Notes: generated by a model not told the origin, from the letters alone. Positions 1 to 6,771 are shown, counted from the stretch's first letter. The stretch is DNA of 10,924 nt from Ktedonobacter sp. (GCA_003450555.1 DMFQ01000327.1:1271-12194), one strand, 5' to 3'. A program made the numbers and translations.

Positions 1-34
1 TGTCCTTTCCCAATCGCCGTCCCTAGCGGCCCCC

Positions 35-55
35 AAACGGCTCAACAGGCCGTTT
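35..55 (-). terminator. Hairpin after nrdJ, possible weak terminator
   Basis: AAACGGC (35-41) and GCCGTTT (49-55) form a 7-bp stem with a 7-base loop, 15 bases past the nrdJ stop codon. No T-run follows on the minus strand, so it may only be a stabilising 3' hairpin. Nothing else can be seen in bases 1-69. Confidence 0.3.
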
Positions 56-69
56 CATCTAAGCTGCAT

Positions 70-2436
70 TTAACACTCACTATGCCCGCAGTTATAACAC
101 TTCCGGCATCCCTCCTCGTGAACCATCGTATTACATCCACATTTGGGACACAGGTTACCTATCACACTCAGATGACTTAAACTGAGTGACGCATCTGCGC
201 TGGTTTGCGTGCTTCCTTCACTGCCATTTCCATTGTTTTGCTTCTTGCCGTTAACCAGGGGTGGAGAACTGGTTACTTGAGCCTGCTCCTGTGTATCCTC
301 CGACGTTTTTATATGCATCTCCAGCGCCCGCGCAACGGCATCAGGCAAGGAGCGTACCTGCTGCATACCAAAGCCAACAGAGCGACTGCCACCAATACCG
401 CGTAGTTGTTCGGCGATCTCCTGGGCACGATCGGTCTGCGAAAGCGGACTAAGAATGCGCAGATTGAGCGAGATCAAGCGACCTAAAGCCTCAGCGAGAG
501 CAGCAATGTCACTACCAGCTTTACCAACGTTGACAAACACCTCCAATGGGCCATGCTCGTCGCTATTGATCGTGACATTGATCTTCCCTTCTGGCGCGCT
601 CACCTGGCGTGTGTAACCATGTACCACGGCGGGTCGTGGCTTGACACCATCTTGAATGGAGGTCACAGGCTCCAGCTTGACCGCCTGTTGCTGCTCCGCT
701 TTCTTCTCATCCTCGATACGGGTGAGCACAGCATCACGAGAACCATCGCGGTAATAGGTGATGCCCTTACAGCCCATCTCATAGGCCAACCGGTAGAGCC
801 TTTGCACATCCTCGACCGTATGGTTGTTGGGCGCATTCACCGTCTTGCTGATACTGGAATCTGTATAATGCTGAATCGCCGCTTGTACGCGTACATGTTC
901 TTCTGGCGTGAGATCGTTGGATGCAACGAAATACCCTGGTGTCGGGTCATTGGGATGCTCATCTCGCCATGCCTGAAGTAGTGGATGATAGAGTATATGT
1001 TCACCTGTGCGGTCACGTCGCACCATCGCGAAGTCGTATACTGGCTCGATGCCCGAACTGACGCCAGCCAGCAGGCTCGTTGTACCTGTCGGAGCTTGTG
1101 TTAAAAGCACAGCGTTGCGGATACCCTGCTCTTTAATCTTTTTCTGAAGCGCTTTGGGCAAACGCTTGATGAACTGCCCTTGCAGGTACTTCTCGCCATC
1201 GAAGGAGGGGAACGAACCCTTCTCTACCGCTATATCCGCAGATGCTTCATAAGACGCGTCACGAATCGTCGTATAGATGCGTTCGATCAATGGGACGGAT
1301 GCCTCACTACCATAGGCGACCTTCATCTTGATCAGTGCATCAGCAAGACCCATCGTCCCCAGACCCGTGCGACGGGTACCCAGTTGCGCCTGCCTGTTCT
1401 CTTCTATAAAGTACTCGTTAGCGTCGATAACATTATCCAGGAAGCGCATCGCCACCTTGCTCGTCTCAGCAAGCCTCTCCCAATCCATCTGCCCCTCATC
1501 GTTGACGAAGGCCGACAGGTTCAGTGCCCCCAGATTACAAACGCCAAAAGGCGGCAGACCCTGCTCTCCACAAGGATTCACACACCGGATATTCTCGTAG
1601 TACCACGTATTCGACTCTTTGTTATAGCGATCCATAAAGACCATGCCAGGCTCTGCCGACTCCCATGCCGATTTGCAAATCAAATCCCACAGGCTGCGAG
1701 CGCGGATCGTCTTCTTGACCTCGCCCTGCCAGCTTAGATCCCAGTCAGCATCCTCTTTCACCGCCTCCATAAACTTATCCGAGATACAGACCGAAAGATT
1801 GGCGTGTTCAATCTTGCCCGCCTTACGCTTCACCGTGATGAACTCCTCCACATCGGGATGGGTATCATCCAGCATAAGCATTAATGCGCCCCGCCTCGAA
1901 CCTCCCTGCTGAATGACGTCACCGGTCGCCACCGAATACAACTGCGCCCAGGAACACGGCCCCGATGCTGTACCATTCACCGTCTTGATATAAGAGCCGC
2001 GCGGCCGTAGCGTTGAAAGGTTAATGCCAACCCCACCGCCGCGTGCCATGATTTCGGTCATAACCTTTAAGTTATCGAGAATTCCCTGGCGGCTATCTTC
2101 AGGACTGGGTATGACATAGCAGTTTGAGACCGCGATACCAGCTGAAATGAACGAGTGATCTTCCTCAACCTCAATATCCAGCACAATGCCAGAATAATCT
2201 TCAACCGCAATTTCATTGATCCGCACCCACTTGAGGCTATCGTATTCAAAATAGTATTTCAAATCGACGCTATACTCAGGTGCTTGAACACCAAAGAATC
2301 GCTCAAAGAGCGGCGCGCACTCATTTGCAGTAGCCTGAAGACGGTAGGAAGGTACACGCCCTAAGCGATGCGTATTCTCACGAATCGAGAATAAATATCC
2401 TATTCGCAGTAGAAGCTGATGAATTTCGGACAGCAA
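70..2436 (-). CDS. nrdJ: NrdJ class II ribonucleotide reductase, C-terminal part with intein C-terminus
   Basis: This segment encodes the last 105 residues of an intein followed by 683 residues of adenosylcobalamin-dependent ribonucleotide reductase, which reduces ribonucleotides to deoxyribonucleotides in the cytoplasm. The C-extein starts at residue 106 with CYVIPSPEDSRQG. The radical site NPCGE lies at 287-291 (thiyl Cys289), the partner redox cysteine is in GVCNLG at Cys300, and the phosphate loop APTGTTSLLAG is near 447-457. A TSCPD-type domain covers roughly residues 603-670. The C-terminal tail has cysteines at 763, 766, 768, 777, 780, 783 and 788, as usual for this NrdJ type. The segment is open from a TTG at 2436, but that codon has no ribosome binding site and lies inside the intein, so it is probably not a real start. 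It is in the same frame as the N-terminal segment at 3073-3636, but translation from there must cross three frame changes. Joined without the intein, the reductase would be about 787 residues, a normal length. The family call is very sure; the expression status is not. Confidence 0.93.
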   Translation of the reverse strand: MLSEIHQLLLRIGYLFSIRENTHRLGRVPSYRLQATANECAPLFERFFGVQAPEYSVDLKYYFEYDSLKWVRINEIAVEDYSGIVLDIEVEEDHSFISAGIAVSNCYVIPSPEDSRQGILDNLKVMTEIMARGGGVGINLSTLRPRGSYIKTVNGTASGPCSWAQLYSVATGDVIQQGGSRRGALMLMLDDTHPDVEEFITVKRKAGKIEHANLSVCISDKFMEAVKEDADWDLSWQGEVKKTIRARSLWDLICKSAWESAEPGMVFMDRYNKESNTWYYENIRCVNPCGEQGLPPFGVCNLGALNLSAFVNDEGQMDWERLAETSKVAMRFLDNVIDANEYFIEENRQAQLGTRRTGLGTMGLADALIKMKVAYGSEASVPLIERIYTTIRDASYEASADIAVEKGSFPSFDGEKYLQGQFIKRLPKALQKKIKEQGIRNAVLLTQAPTGTTSLLAGVSSGIEPVYDFAMVRRDRTGEHILYHPLLQAWRDEHPNDPTPGYFVASNDLTPEEHVRVQAAIQHYTDSSISKTVNAPNNHTVEDVQRLYRLAYEMGCKGITYYRDGSRDAVLTRIEDEKKAEQQQAVKLEPVTSIQDGVKPRPAVVHGYTRQVSAPEGKINVTINSDEHGPLEVFVNVGKAGSDIAALAEALGRLISLNLRILSPLSQTDRAQEIAEQLRGIGGSRSVGFGMQQVRSLPDAVARALEMHIKTSEDTQEQAQVTSSPPLVNGKKQNNGNGSEGSTQTSADASLSLSHLSVIGNLCPKCGCNTMVHEEGCRKCYNCGHSEC

Positions 2437-3100
2437 GTGTTCGATTTGATAACATTATACCGAGTTTGTTATCAGATAAGTAACCATCTGCGCTGAATAA
2501 TCCATGCAACAATTCTAGCGTGAGTTCAGAGGACAAATGCATCAGTTGATCGGGAATCCGCTTACCATAGCTGTAGCAACCGAGAAATGTCTTAAAGAAC
2601 TCCCCAAGGGGCATAGAATTCACCCACAGGTCATACCAGCGTTCTGTACTGCTCAACTTGATGGAGCCTTCGATGCCAAATTTGGCTTCGATAATTCGAG
2701 CAATCTCTACCGCATCGTCTTTCTCATCCAGGGAAAAAACGATTTTGATCCCGGATGGAATATCTGTGCCGGTGCGATGGGTGACACAACCATCACCAAG
2801 CCAGCGTCCGAACAGATAGCACAATTCTCCATCGAGAGCCAGGCTATCATTGATCTTGTAGTGTGTTCCCCAATCCGATACGTAACCGTGAGAGCCGCGC
2901 GTTGTCGCTTTGAAGAGCTTGCCGTCGTTCGTCTCATATCCTGAAACGTAATCCTGGAGAGAAATTGTCGTCGGGAGAGGATTCCTCTCCGTTATGTGCG
3001 ATGGCAACGTAATCACCAGGTTTAATATCTTTGGCGGGAATCCAATCCGGCTCATGCTGCAAACGCAAACCATCACGGGGACCTGTGTTTGTTGACCCAC
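2378..3100 (-). CDS. LAGLIDADG homing endonuclease segment of the NrdJ intein (frame-shifted)
   Basis: This frame carries the endonuclease core of the intein. The first LAGLIDADG-like helix is LFGRWLGDGC, the second is LLHGLFSADGYLSDN, and the stretch KRIPDQLMHLSSE between them fits intein block D. Both acidic residues (the D of GDG and the D of ADG) are present, so the catalytic core looks intact. Such enzymes cut intein-free alleles and copy the intein into them. The coding part that makes sense runs from about 2983 to 2434. The open frame reaches to a GTG at 3100, but its first 40 or so residues are out-of-frame noise, because the true intein sequence there (EPDWIPAKDIKPGDYVAIAHNGE) is in a third frame. 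There is no ribosome binding site at 3100. I therefore read this as a fragment of the intein and not a stand-alone gene. A free-standing endonuclease inside a split-intein gene is possible but has less support. Confidence 0.72.
   Translation of the reverse strand: MGQQTQVPVMVCVCSMSRIGFPPKILNLVITLPSHITERNPLPTTISLQDYVSGYETNDGKLFKATTRGSHGYVSDWGTHYKINDSLALDGELCYLFGRWLGDGCVTHRTGTDIPSGIKIVFSLDEKDDAVEIARIIEAKFGIEGSIKLSSTERWYDLWVNSMPLGEFFKTFLGCYSYGKRIPDQLMHLSSELTLELLHGLFSADGYLSDNKLGIMLSNRTLAVRNSSASTANRIFILDS
2974..2990. repeat. Near-perfect 8-bp inverted repeat at the second intein frame break
   Basis: The plus strand reads GGAGAGGATTCCTCTCC, with two 8-base arms that are exact reverse complements around one central T. 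The second frame change of the intein falls inside it, at the GG pair 2984-2985 on the coding strand. Dropping one of those bases restores the reading frame and also makes the palindrome imperfect. Confidence 0.6.
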
Positions 3101-3636
3101 TCTGAACGGATAATGTGTACTTTGTGATCGCCCGTCACGCGCAAATCATCGTAGCTCACTTTCTGAGGTCGGATGATATAAAGTGTTTCCTCGGTCTCGC
3201 GCTCAAACTTATGCAATACTGGACGCAGACGATTGCGGTGTGTCACCATAAGGTCGCCAATTTTGATTTCGGAAATTGGTCGATAACCATCTGCTGTCAG
3301 CACTTCCTGCTCAGGCGGCATACAGTTATAAAATGTTACCTGGTGACCCGATCCCGCTCCCGCCAGAATACGTCCGCCTGGCACAAACTGAAAATCAGCT
3401 AGTGCCTCGTTAAACCGCTTCTCCCAGTATGCCTGTTTCTCCTCCGTCGTTTCCACTGCGGCAATACCACGCGCAACTCTGGCCCACAGTTGCTCGGGAT
3501 AAAACTCCAATGGTTGCCCGGAAGGATCCTTCAGGGAATATCTATCCATGAAAACTTTCTGGCGAATCCCTTCTAACTCTGTATGCTTCTCTGTACTGGC
3601 GCTTACCTGAGAAGCCTGCTTCTGCTGTTCCAACAC
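3073..3636 (-). CDS. nrdJ: NrdJ N-terminal part (N-extein) plus intein N-terminal splicing segment
   Basis: This is the start of the class II ribonucleotide reductase gene. The N-extein ends with GGRILAGAGSGHQVTFYN, the well-conserved stretch just before the first redox cysteine. The intein then begins at the Cys codon 3322-3324 (CMPPEQEVLTADGY, block A), and TGDH followed by KVH is block B. I chose the GTG at 3636 because AAGGAG lies 9 bases upstream. The frame is open to a GTG at 3690, but that one has no convincing ribosome binding site. The frame ends at a TGA (3073-3075) directly after a run of four C on the coding strand (3077-3080). Removing one C continues the intein sensibly in another frame (DGLRLQHEPDWIPAKDIKPG). 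Taken alone, the product would be a truncated reductase without the active site. The control region lies upstream at 3750-3840. Confidence 0.88.
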   Translation of the reverse strand: MLEQQKQASQVSASTEKHTELEGIRQKVFMDRYSLKDPSGQPLEFYPEQLWARVARGIAAVETTEEKQAYWEKRFNEALADFQFVPGGRILAGAGSGHQVTFYNCMPPEQEVLTADGYRPISEIKIGDLMVTHRNRLRPVLHKFERETEETLYIIRPQKVSYDDLRVTGDHKVHIIRSEWVNKHRSP

Positions 3637-3645
3637 GGGTTGTAG

Positions 3646-3651
3646 CTCCTT
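3646..3651 (-). promoter_or_regulatory. Ribosome binding site of nrdJ
   Basis: The minus strand has AAGGAG followed by 9 bases and then GTG at 3636. It decides the start of nrdJ in favour of 3636 over the upstream in-frame GTG at 3690. Confidence 0.65.
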
Positions 3652-3755
3652 CTTTTCAAAATATTCATTTTCAAAGATGCCCCACCTCACTTGTTCACAT
3701 ATCCACCCTAAGAGATTGCGTAGCGTGCATTTTTTCTTTTTGGTCTACGCAACAT

Positions 3756-3784
3756 AGTATACTCAGAAAAAACGCCAATTACAA
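3756..3784 (-). promoter_or_regulatory. Sigma-70-like promoter of nrdJ
   Basis: On the minus strand TTGTAA (3779-3784) and TATACT (3756-3761) are separated by 17 bases, matching the -35 and -10 consensus at four and five of six positions. Transcription would start near 3749 and give a leader of about 110 bases before the GTG at 3636. The NrdR-like boxes lie just upstream of the -35 element. Confidence 0.55.
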
Positions 3785-3792
3785 GGCTTTTG

Positions 3793-3838
3793 GCACAACA
3801 TATTGATTTTCTAATGCTTCTAACACAATATGTTGATG
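3793..3838. promoter_or_regulatory. Pair of NrdR-box-like operators
   Basis: Two related 16-base partly palindromic sequences occur here: GCACAACATATTGATT at 3793-3808 and ACACAATATGTTGATG at 3823-3838. Both resemble the known NrdR box consensus acaCwAtATaTwGtgt. Their starts are 30 bp apart, about three helical turns, close to the spacing known for paired NrdR boxes. NrdR is the ATP/dATP-sensing repressor of ribonucleotide reductase genes, and the pair lies directly upstream of the nrdJ promoter. The right-hand box could also overlap a cinA promoter on the other strand. The 3' half of each box is a poorer match than the 5' half. Confidence 0.65.
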
Positions 3839-3885
3839 ATCATTTTTTATGATTATGATATGGTAGTAAGCATACTGCCTTGCAA

Positions 3886-3936
3886 GAGATGTAGAACATA
3901 ACCCCAAAAGGGTTTGCCTTGGCCCTACTACATCTC
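3886..3936 (+). promoter_or_regulatory. Hairpin in the cinA leader
   Basis: GAGATGTAG (3886-3894) is the exact reverse complement of CTACATCTC (3928-3936). The enclosed bases contain a second stem, AACCC (3900-3904) with GGGTT (3910-3914). If cinA is transcribed from the AT-rich stretch around 3835-3860, this would be a nested hairpin in its leader, ending 49 bases before the start codon. There is no U-run after it, so it does not look like a terminator. I cannot match it to a known riboswitch. Confidence 0.4.
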
Positions 3937-3975
3937 ACTTTGCTTATCGCTTGTTTGTCATCCTATGCTGTTAAC

Positions 3976-3980
3976 GGAGG
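3976..3980 (+). promoter_or_regulatory. Ribosome binding site of cinA
   Basis: GGAGG is followed by 4 bases and the ATG at 3985. It sets the start of cinA there and rules out the longer in-frame extension to a TTG at 3919. Confidence 0.75.
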
Positions 3981-3984
3981 TATC

Positions 3985-5226
3985 ATGCGCGCTGAAATTC
4001 TTTCTTGTGGTACTGAATTGCTCTTAGGCCACATTACCGATACAAATGCTACCTATCTTGCTCAAAGTCTATCGGCTCTCGGCATAGATCTCTATTTTGT
4101 TTCACAAGTAGGGGATAACCAGAAACGTATTGTTGAGACATTAAAGCGTGCCTGGGAACGCTCTGATCTGATTATCATGACCGGTGGACTTGGACCGACT
4201 GAGGACGACCTTGCTCGTGAGTCAATTAGTGCGCTGTTAGGTGAAAAGATGCAGGTGGATCCTACCCTTGAAAATGAATTGCGGAATCACTTTTCATCCC
4301 GTCAGGTCAGAATGCCGGAGCGCAACGTCAAGCAGGCTACGCTGATTCCTTCAGCTCGGGTTCTTCCTAATCCAGTAGGGACTGCGCCCGGCTGGTGGGT
4401 TGAAAAAGATAACCATATTATTGTTGCTATGCCTGGAGTGCCACGAGAAATGTACCGTATGTGGGAGCAAGAGGCCATTCCACGTTTAAAGCCCTATACA
4501 GGCGGCTTGATTTTTACCCGTATTCTTCGTGTCTCTGGCCTGGGCGAATCTGCTGTTGAAGAGCAGCTAGATTCCTTGCTTCATAGCAATAACCCGACCA
4601 TCGCGACCTATGCTAAGTCTGACGCTATAGATGTGCGTATCACCGCCAAGGCTGATACTAGCGCAGAGGCCGAGAAGCAGGTGTCCGAAATGGAGGTTCA
4701 GGTGCGCCAAATACTCGGCCATCATGTCTTTGGCACAAACAAGGAAACTCTACAAAGTGTTGTGGGCAGTCTGCTCCAGGCGCGGAACCAGTCTCTCGCT
4801 GTAATGGAATCACTCACAGGCGGACTTTTATCGAGTACCATTACAGATGTTCCGAGTAGCTCTAAACATTTTATTGGCGGAGTGGTGGCATATAGCATCA
4901 AAGTCAAGGAACAGATGGGTGTTCCACATGATACTATAGAGCGGTATGGCGCAGTCAGTGAAGAAACAGCCCGTGCTATGGCCCACGCTATTCGCGAGTA
5001 CTTTGGTGCGGTCTTCGGCGTGGGGATTACTGGAGTTGCCGGACCCGATAAACAAGAAGGGAAAGCCGCCGGAACTATTCATATAGCCATAGAAGGGCCA
5101 GAAGGTGTCGTAACAGGGATGGGACCAGGTTGGCGTGGCGGTCGTGCAGACAATAAGCGCTTTGCCATTCTTTCCACCCTTAACCTGTTAAGACTTCACT
5201 TGGAAGGTGTGAAAAAGGGCGAATAA
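3985..5226 (+). CDS. cinA: CinA family protein (nicotinamide-nucleotide amidase)
   Basis: This cytoplasmic protein of 413 residues has the full two-domain layout of CinA. The N-terminal MoaB/MogA-like domain opens with MRAEILSCGTELLLG, has GGLGPTEDD at 67-75 and PGVPREM at 150-156, and in the family acts on ADP-ribose-type nucleotides. The C-terminal PncC-like domain has ESLTGG at 275-280, GITGVAGPD at 348-356 and GTIHIAI at 363-369, and in the family deamidates nicotinamide mononucleotide in NAD salvage. The length is normal. The usual ESCTGG motif has Leu277 in place of Cys. The gene is divergent from nrdJ and stands upstream of a transporter with its own promoter, so it may be transcribed alone. 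The older name 'competence damage-inducible protein' does not imply a competence role here; no competence genes are in the window. Confidence 0.95.
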   Translation: MRAEILSCGTELLLGHITDTNATYLAQSLSALGIDLYFVSQVGDNQKRIVETLKRAWERSDLIIMTGGLGPTEDDLARESISALLGEKMQVDPTLENELRNHFSSRQVRMPERNVKQATLIPSARVLPNPVGTAPGWWVEKDNHIIVAMPGVPREMYRMWEQEAIPRLKPYTGGLIFTRILRVSGLGESAVEEQLDSLLHSNNPTIATYAKSDAIDVRITAKADTSAEAEKQVSEMEVQVRQILGHHVFGTNKETLQSVVGSLLQARNQSLAVMESLTGGLLSSTITDVPSSSKHFIGGVVAYSIKVKEQMGVPHDTIERYGAVSEETARAMAHAIREYFGAVFGVGITGVAGPDKQEGKAAGTIHIAIEGPEGVVTGMGPGWRGGRADNKRFAILSTLNLLRLHLEGVKKGE

Positions 5227-5251
5227 TGCTTCCCCCTTTAGTACAATAGCG

Positions 5252-5280
5252 TTGCCACAAAAAGTGAAGAGTGGTATCAT
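5252..5280 (+). promoter_or_regulatory. Sigma-70-like promoter of the NRAMP-family gene
   Basis: TTGCCA (5252-5257) and TATCAT (5275-5280) are 17 bases apart, each matching the consensus at five of six positions. The predicted start near 5287 gives a leader of about 75 bases before the ATG at 5362. This suggests the transporter is expressed independently of cinA, which ends only 26 bases upstream of the -35 element. Confidence 0.6.
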
Positions 5281-5361
5281 CAGCTTCGAGAAACAATACG
5301 TAAATTAGGAAGGGCAGATAAGGAACAGACGCACGTCTCCTCTTTTCTGCGAGTGTGCCTT

Positions 5362-6702
5362 ATGGATACTTCAGGCCAGAAAGCACAAAAACACAAGGCT
5401 GCAGGCCGCGCTGATCGCAAAAAGCAAGCGCGGTCGCGTTTTCGTTTCAGTCGATCTTCTCCTCTTCTCAAGCTTTTTACTGTACTAGGTCCAGGTTTGA
5501 TTGCTGCCAATGCAGGGAATGATGCCGGTGGTATAGCTACGTTTGCTTCAGCAGGTGCAAATTATGGCTATAACCTTTTATGGGCGCTGGCGATTGCTGG
5601 TTTTTGCTTAGCAATTGTGCAGGAGATGTGCGCCCGTATGGGGGCTATAACTGGAAAAGGTTTGGCTGATCTCATTCGTGAGCAATTTGGCGTTCGCTGG
5701 GCCACTCTGGCGATGCTTGCTCTGCTCGTTGCGAACACTGGTGTAACGGTATCTGAATTTCTTGGCATCGCTGCTAGTGTTCAGGTGCTAGCAAATGACC
5801 CTAACACACCATGGGTATATGTCATCGTTCCAATTGCTGGTTTGGCTCTTTGGTGGTTGGTCATCAAGGGCTCCTATCGCCGTGTTGAAAAAATCTTTCT
5901 CATTATGTCTCTAGGTTTCCTTGCTTATATTCCGGCTGCCTTTGCTGCCCATCCTTCATGGAGCTCTGTAGGACGAGAGCTTATTTTGCCTCATCTAGAT
6001 ACTAGTAGCGGTTATTTACTTACCGTTGTTGCACTTGTTGGGACTACTATCAGCCCCTATATGCAGTTTTTCGTCCAGTCTTCTGTCGCTGACAAGGGTA
6101 TTCACTCTGGTGAGTATATCTACGAACAGCTTGATGTATATAGTGGAACCATCTTTGCGGTAATTATTGCAGGTTTTGTTATAATTGCTTCGGCTGCTGC
6201 GCTTTACCAGGGACACCCTTTGCCAGTTCCCATTACAGCACTTGATGCTGCGCAAGCCCTGCGTTCCTTTGCGGGCCAATATGCCGGGCTGCTCTTTGGT
6301 ATAGGGCTCTTTGGCGCTTCATTGTTAGCGGCTGCTGTACTGCCTCTCTCTACTTCTTATGGTATCTGTGAAGCCTTTGGTTTCGAGCGCGGAGTCTCAC
6401 GCAGTTTCAAAGAGGCGCCAGTCTTTCAAAGTATTTTCACTGGCCTCATTATACTTGGTGTACTCATTACTCTTATTCCAGGTCTACCTATTTTTGAGGT
6501 ATTGGTCATATTGCAAGACTTGAATGCAGCCATGTTACCTATTTTGCTGATATTTATCATCTTATTAATCAATAATCGTCGTTTGATGGGCCGCCATGTT
6601 AATAATCTTGCCTTTAACGTTATCTCGTGGGGAACTGTGGTACTGATTACCATTTTGATTATTTTGTTTCTCCTCAATCAAATCTTTGGTATCCCGCTTT
6701 GA
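5362..6702 (+). CDS. NRAMP-family divalent metal transporter with altered metal-site motifs
   Basis: This is an inner-membrane protein of about 446 residues with a basic N-terminal tail (roughly residues 5-33) and about 11 hydrophobic segments, as in NRAMP proton-coupled metal transporters. The first helix aligns well: GPGLIAANAGNDAGG, then IAT and GYNLLW. The canonical DPGN motif reads DAGG, so the metal-binding Asp (about residue 54) is kept and the Asn is Gly. In the sixth helix the canonical MPHN reads SPYM (Ser at about 231), so the metal-selective Met and the following His are both lost. These changes suggest a substrate or coupling unlike that of Mn/Fe transporters; Mg-transporting NRAMP relatives are the obvious comparison. 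The start is uncertain: a GTG at 5353 is also in frame and neither start has a strong ribosome binding site. I prefer the ATG at 5362. The gene has its own promoter upstream. Confidence 0.9.
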   Translation: MDTSGQKAQKHKAAGRADRKKQARSRFRFSRSSPLLKLFTVLGPGLIAANAGNDAGGIATFASAGANYGYNLLWALAIAGFCLAIVQEMCARMGAITGKGLADLIREQFGVRWATLAMLALLVANTGVTVSEFLGIAASVQVLANDPNTPWVYVIVPIAGLALWWLVIKGSYRRVEKIFLIMSLGFLAYIPAAFAAHPSWSSVGRELILPHLDTSSGYLLTVVALVGTTISPYMQFFVQSSVADKGIHSGEYIYEQLDVYSGTIFAVIIAGFVIIASAAALYQGHPLPVPITALDAAQALRSFAGQYAGLLFGIGLFGASLLAAAVLPLSTSYGICEAFGFERGVSRSFKEAPVFQSIFTGLIILGVLITLIPGLPIFEVLVILQDLNAAMLPILLIFIILLINNRRLMGRHVNNLAFNVISWGTVVLITILIILFLLNQIFGIPL

Positions 6703-6765
6703 TCTAAGCAGATTGAGTTACCTCGTTAGGGAATAACGCAACCTCCACGTACTGTTTACGTAAGA

Positions 6766-6771
6766 TATAAT
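6766..6771 (+). promoter_or_regulatory. Possible -10 element for the site-2 protease gene
   Basis: A perfect TATAAT occurs in the 117-bp gap before the protease gene, but no good -35 hexamer lies 16-18 bases upstream. A short inverted repeat, ACGTA (6747-6751) with TACGT (6757-6761), sits where a -35 element would be, and an activator or repressor site is possible there. Confidence 0.3.

Larger units (their letters stand above)
2122..3324 (-). other. Intein in NrdJ, LAGLIDADG type, about 400 residues, three frame breaks
   Basis: The protein insert runs from Cys1 (codon 3322-3324) to the final Asn (codon 2122-2124). Block A begins CMPPEQEVLTADG, block B is TGDHKV, the endonuclease blocks C, D and E are LFGRWLGDGC, KRIPDQL and GLFSADG, block F is IVLDIEVEEDHSF and block G is GIAVSN followed by extein Cys+1. 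The penultimate residue is Ser, where His is usual. Read along the minus strand, the insert uses three frames in turn, changing at about 3077-3080, 2984-2985 and 2428-2434. Each change is cured by dropping one base. The span is 1203 bp; with three bases removed it is 1200 bp, exactly 400 codons. The insertion point is directly before the redox cysteine of the reductase, so an unspliced or truncated product could not be active. Exteins and splicing blocks have no frame breaks. Confidence 0.88.

Noticed and set aside
553..981. Plus-strand open frame of 142 codons opposite nrdJ
   Set aside because: It lies wholly antisense to well-conserved reductase sequence, has no family motif and no ribosome binding site, and is a shadow of nrdJ.
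1180..1737. Plus-strand open frame of 185 codons opposite nrdJ
   Set aside because: It lies opposite the reductase active-site region (NPCGE and GVCNLG), and its composition is that of a reverse-strand shadow.
2454..2459. TATAAT on the minus strand inside the intein, as a promoter for a separate C-terminal gene
   Set aside because: No matching -35 hexamer lies at 16-18 bases, and the downstream TTG at 2436 has no ribosome binding site. Kept only as a weak alternative for trans-splicing.
2537..2944. Plus-strand open frame of 135 codons opposite the endonuclease region
   Set aside because: The minus strand carries clear LAGLIDADG motifs here; the plus-strand product resembles nothing known to me.
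3919..3984. N-terminal hydrophobic extension of CinA that looks like a signal peptide
   Set aside because: It would need a TTG start without a ribosome binding site. GGAGG just before the ATG at 3985 and the typical CinA beginning MRAEILSCGTELLLG show the true start.
5281..5361. Possible metal riboswitch in the transporter leader
   Set aside because: The leader has only a short AGACG/CGTCT hairpin (5325-5336) and none of the conserved elements of the Mg or Mn riboswitches that I could recognise.
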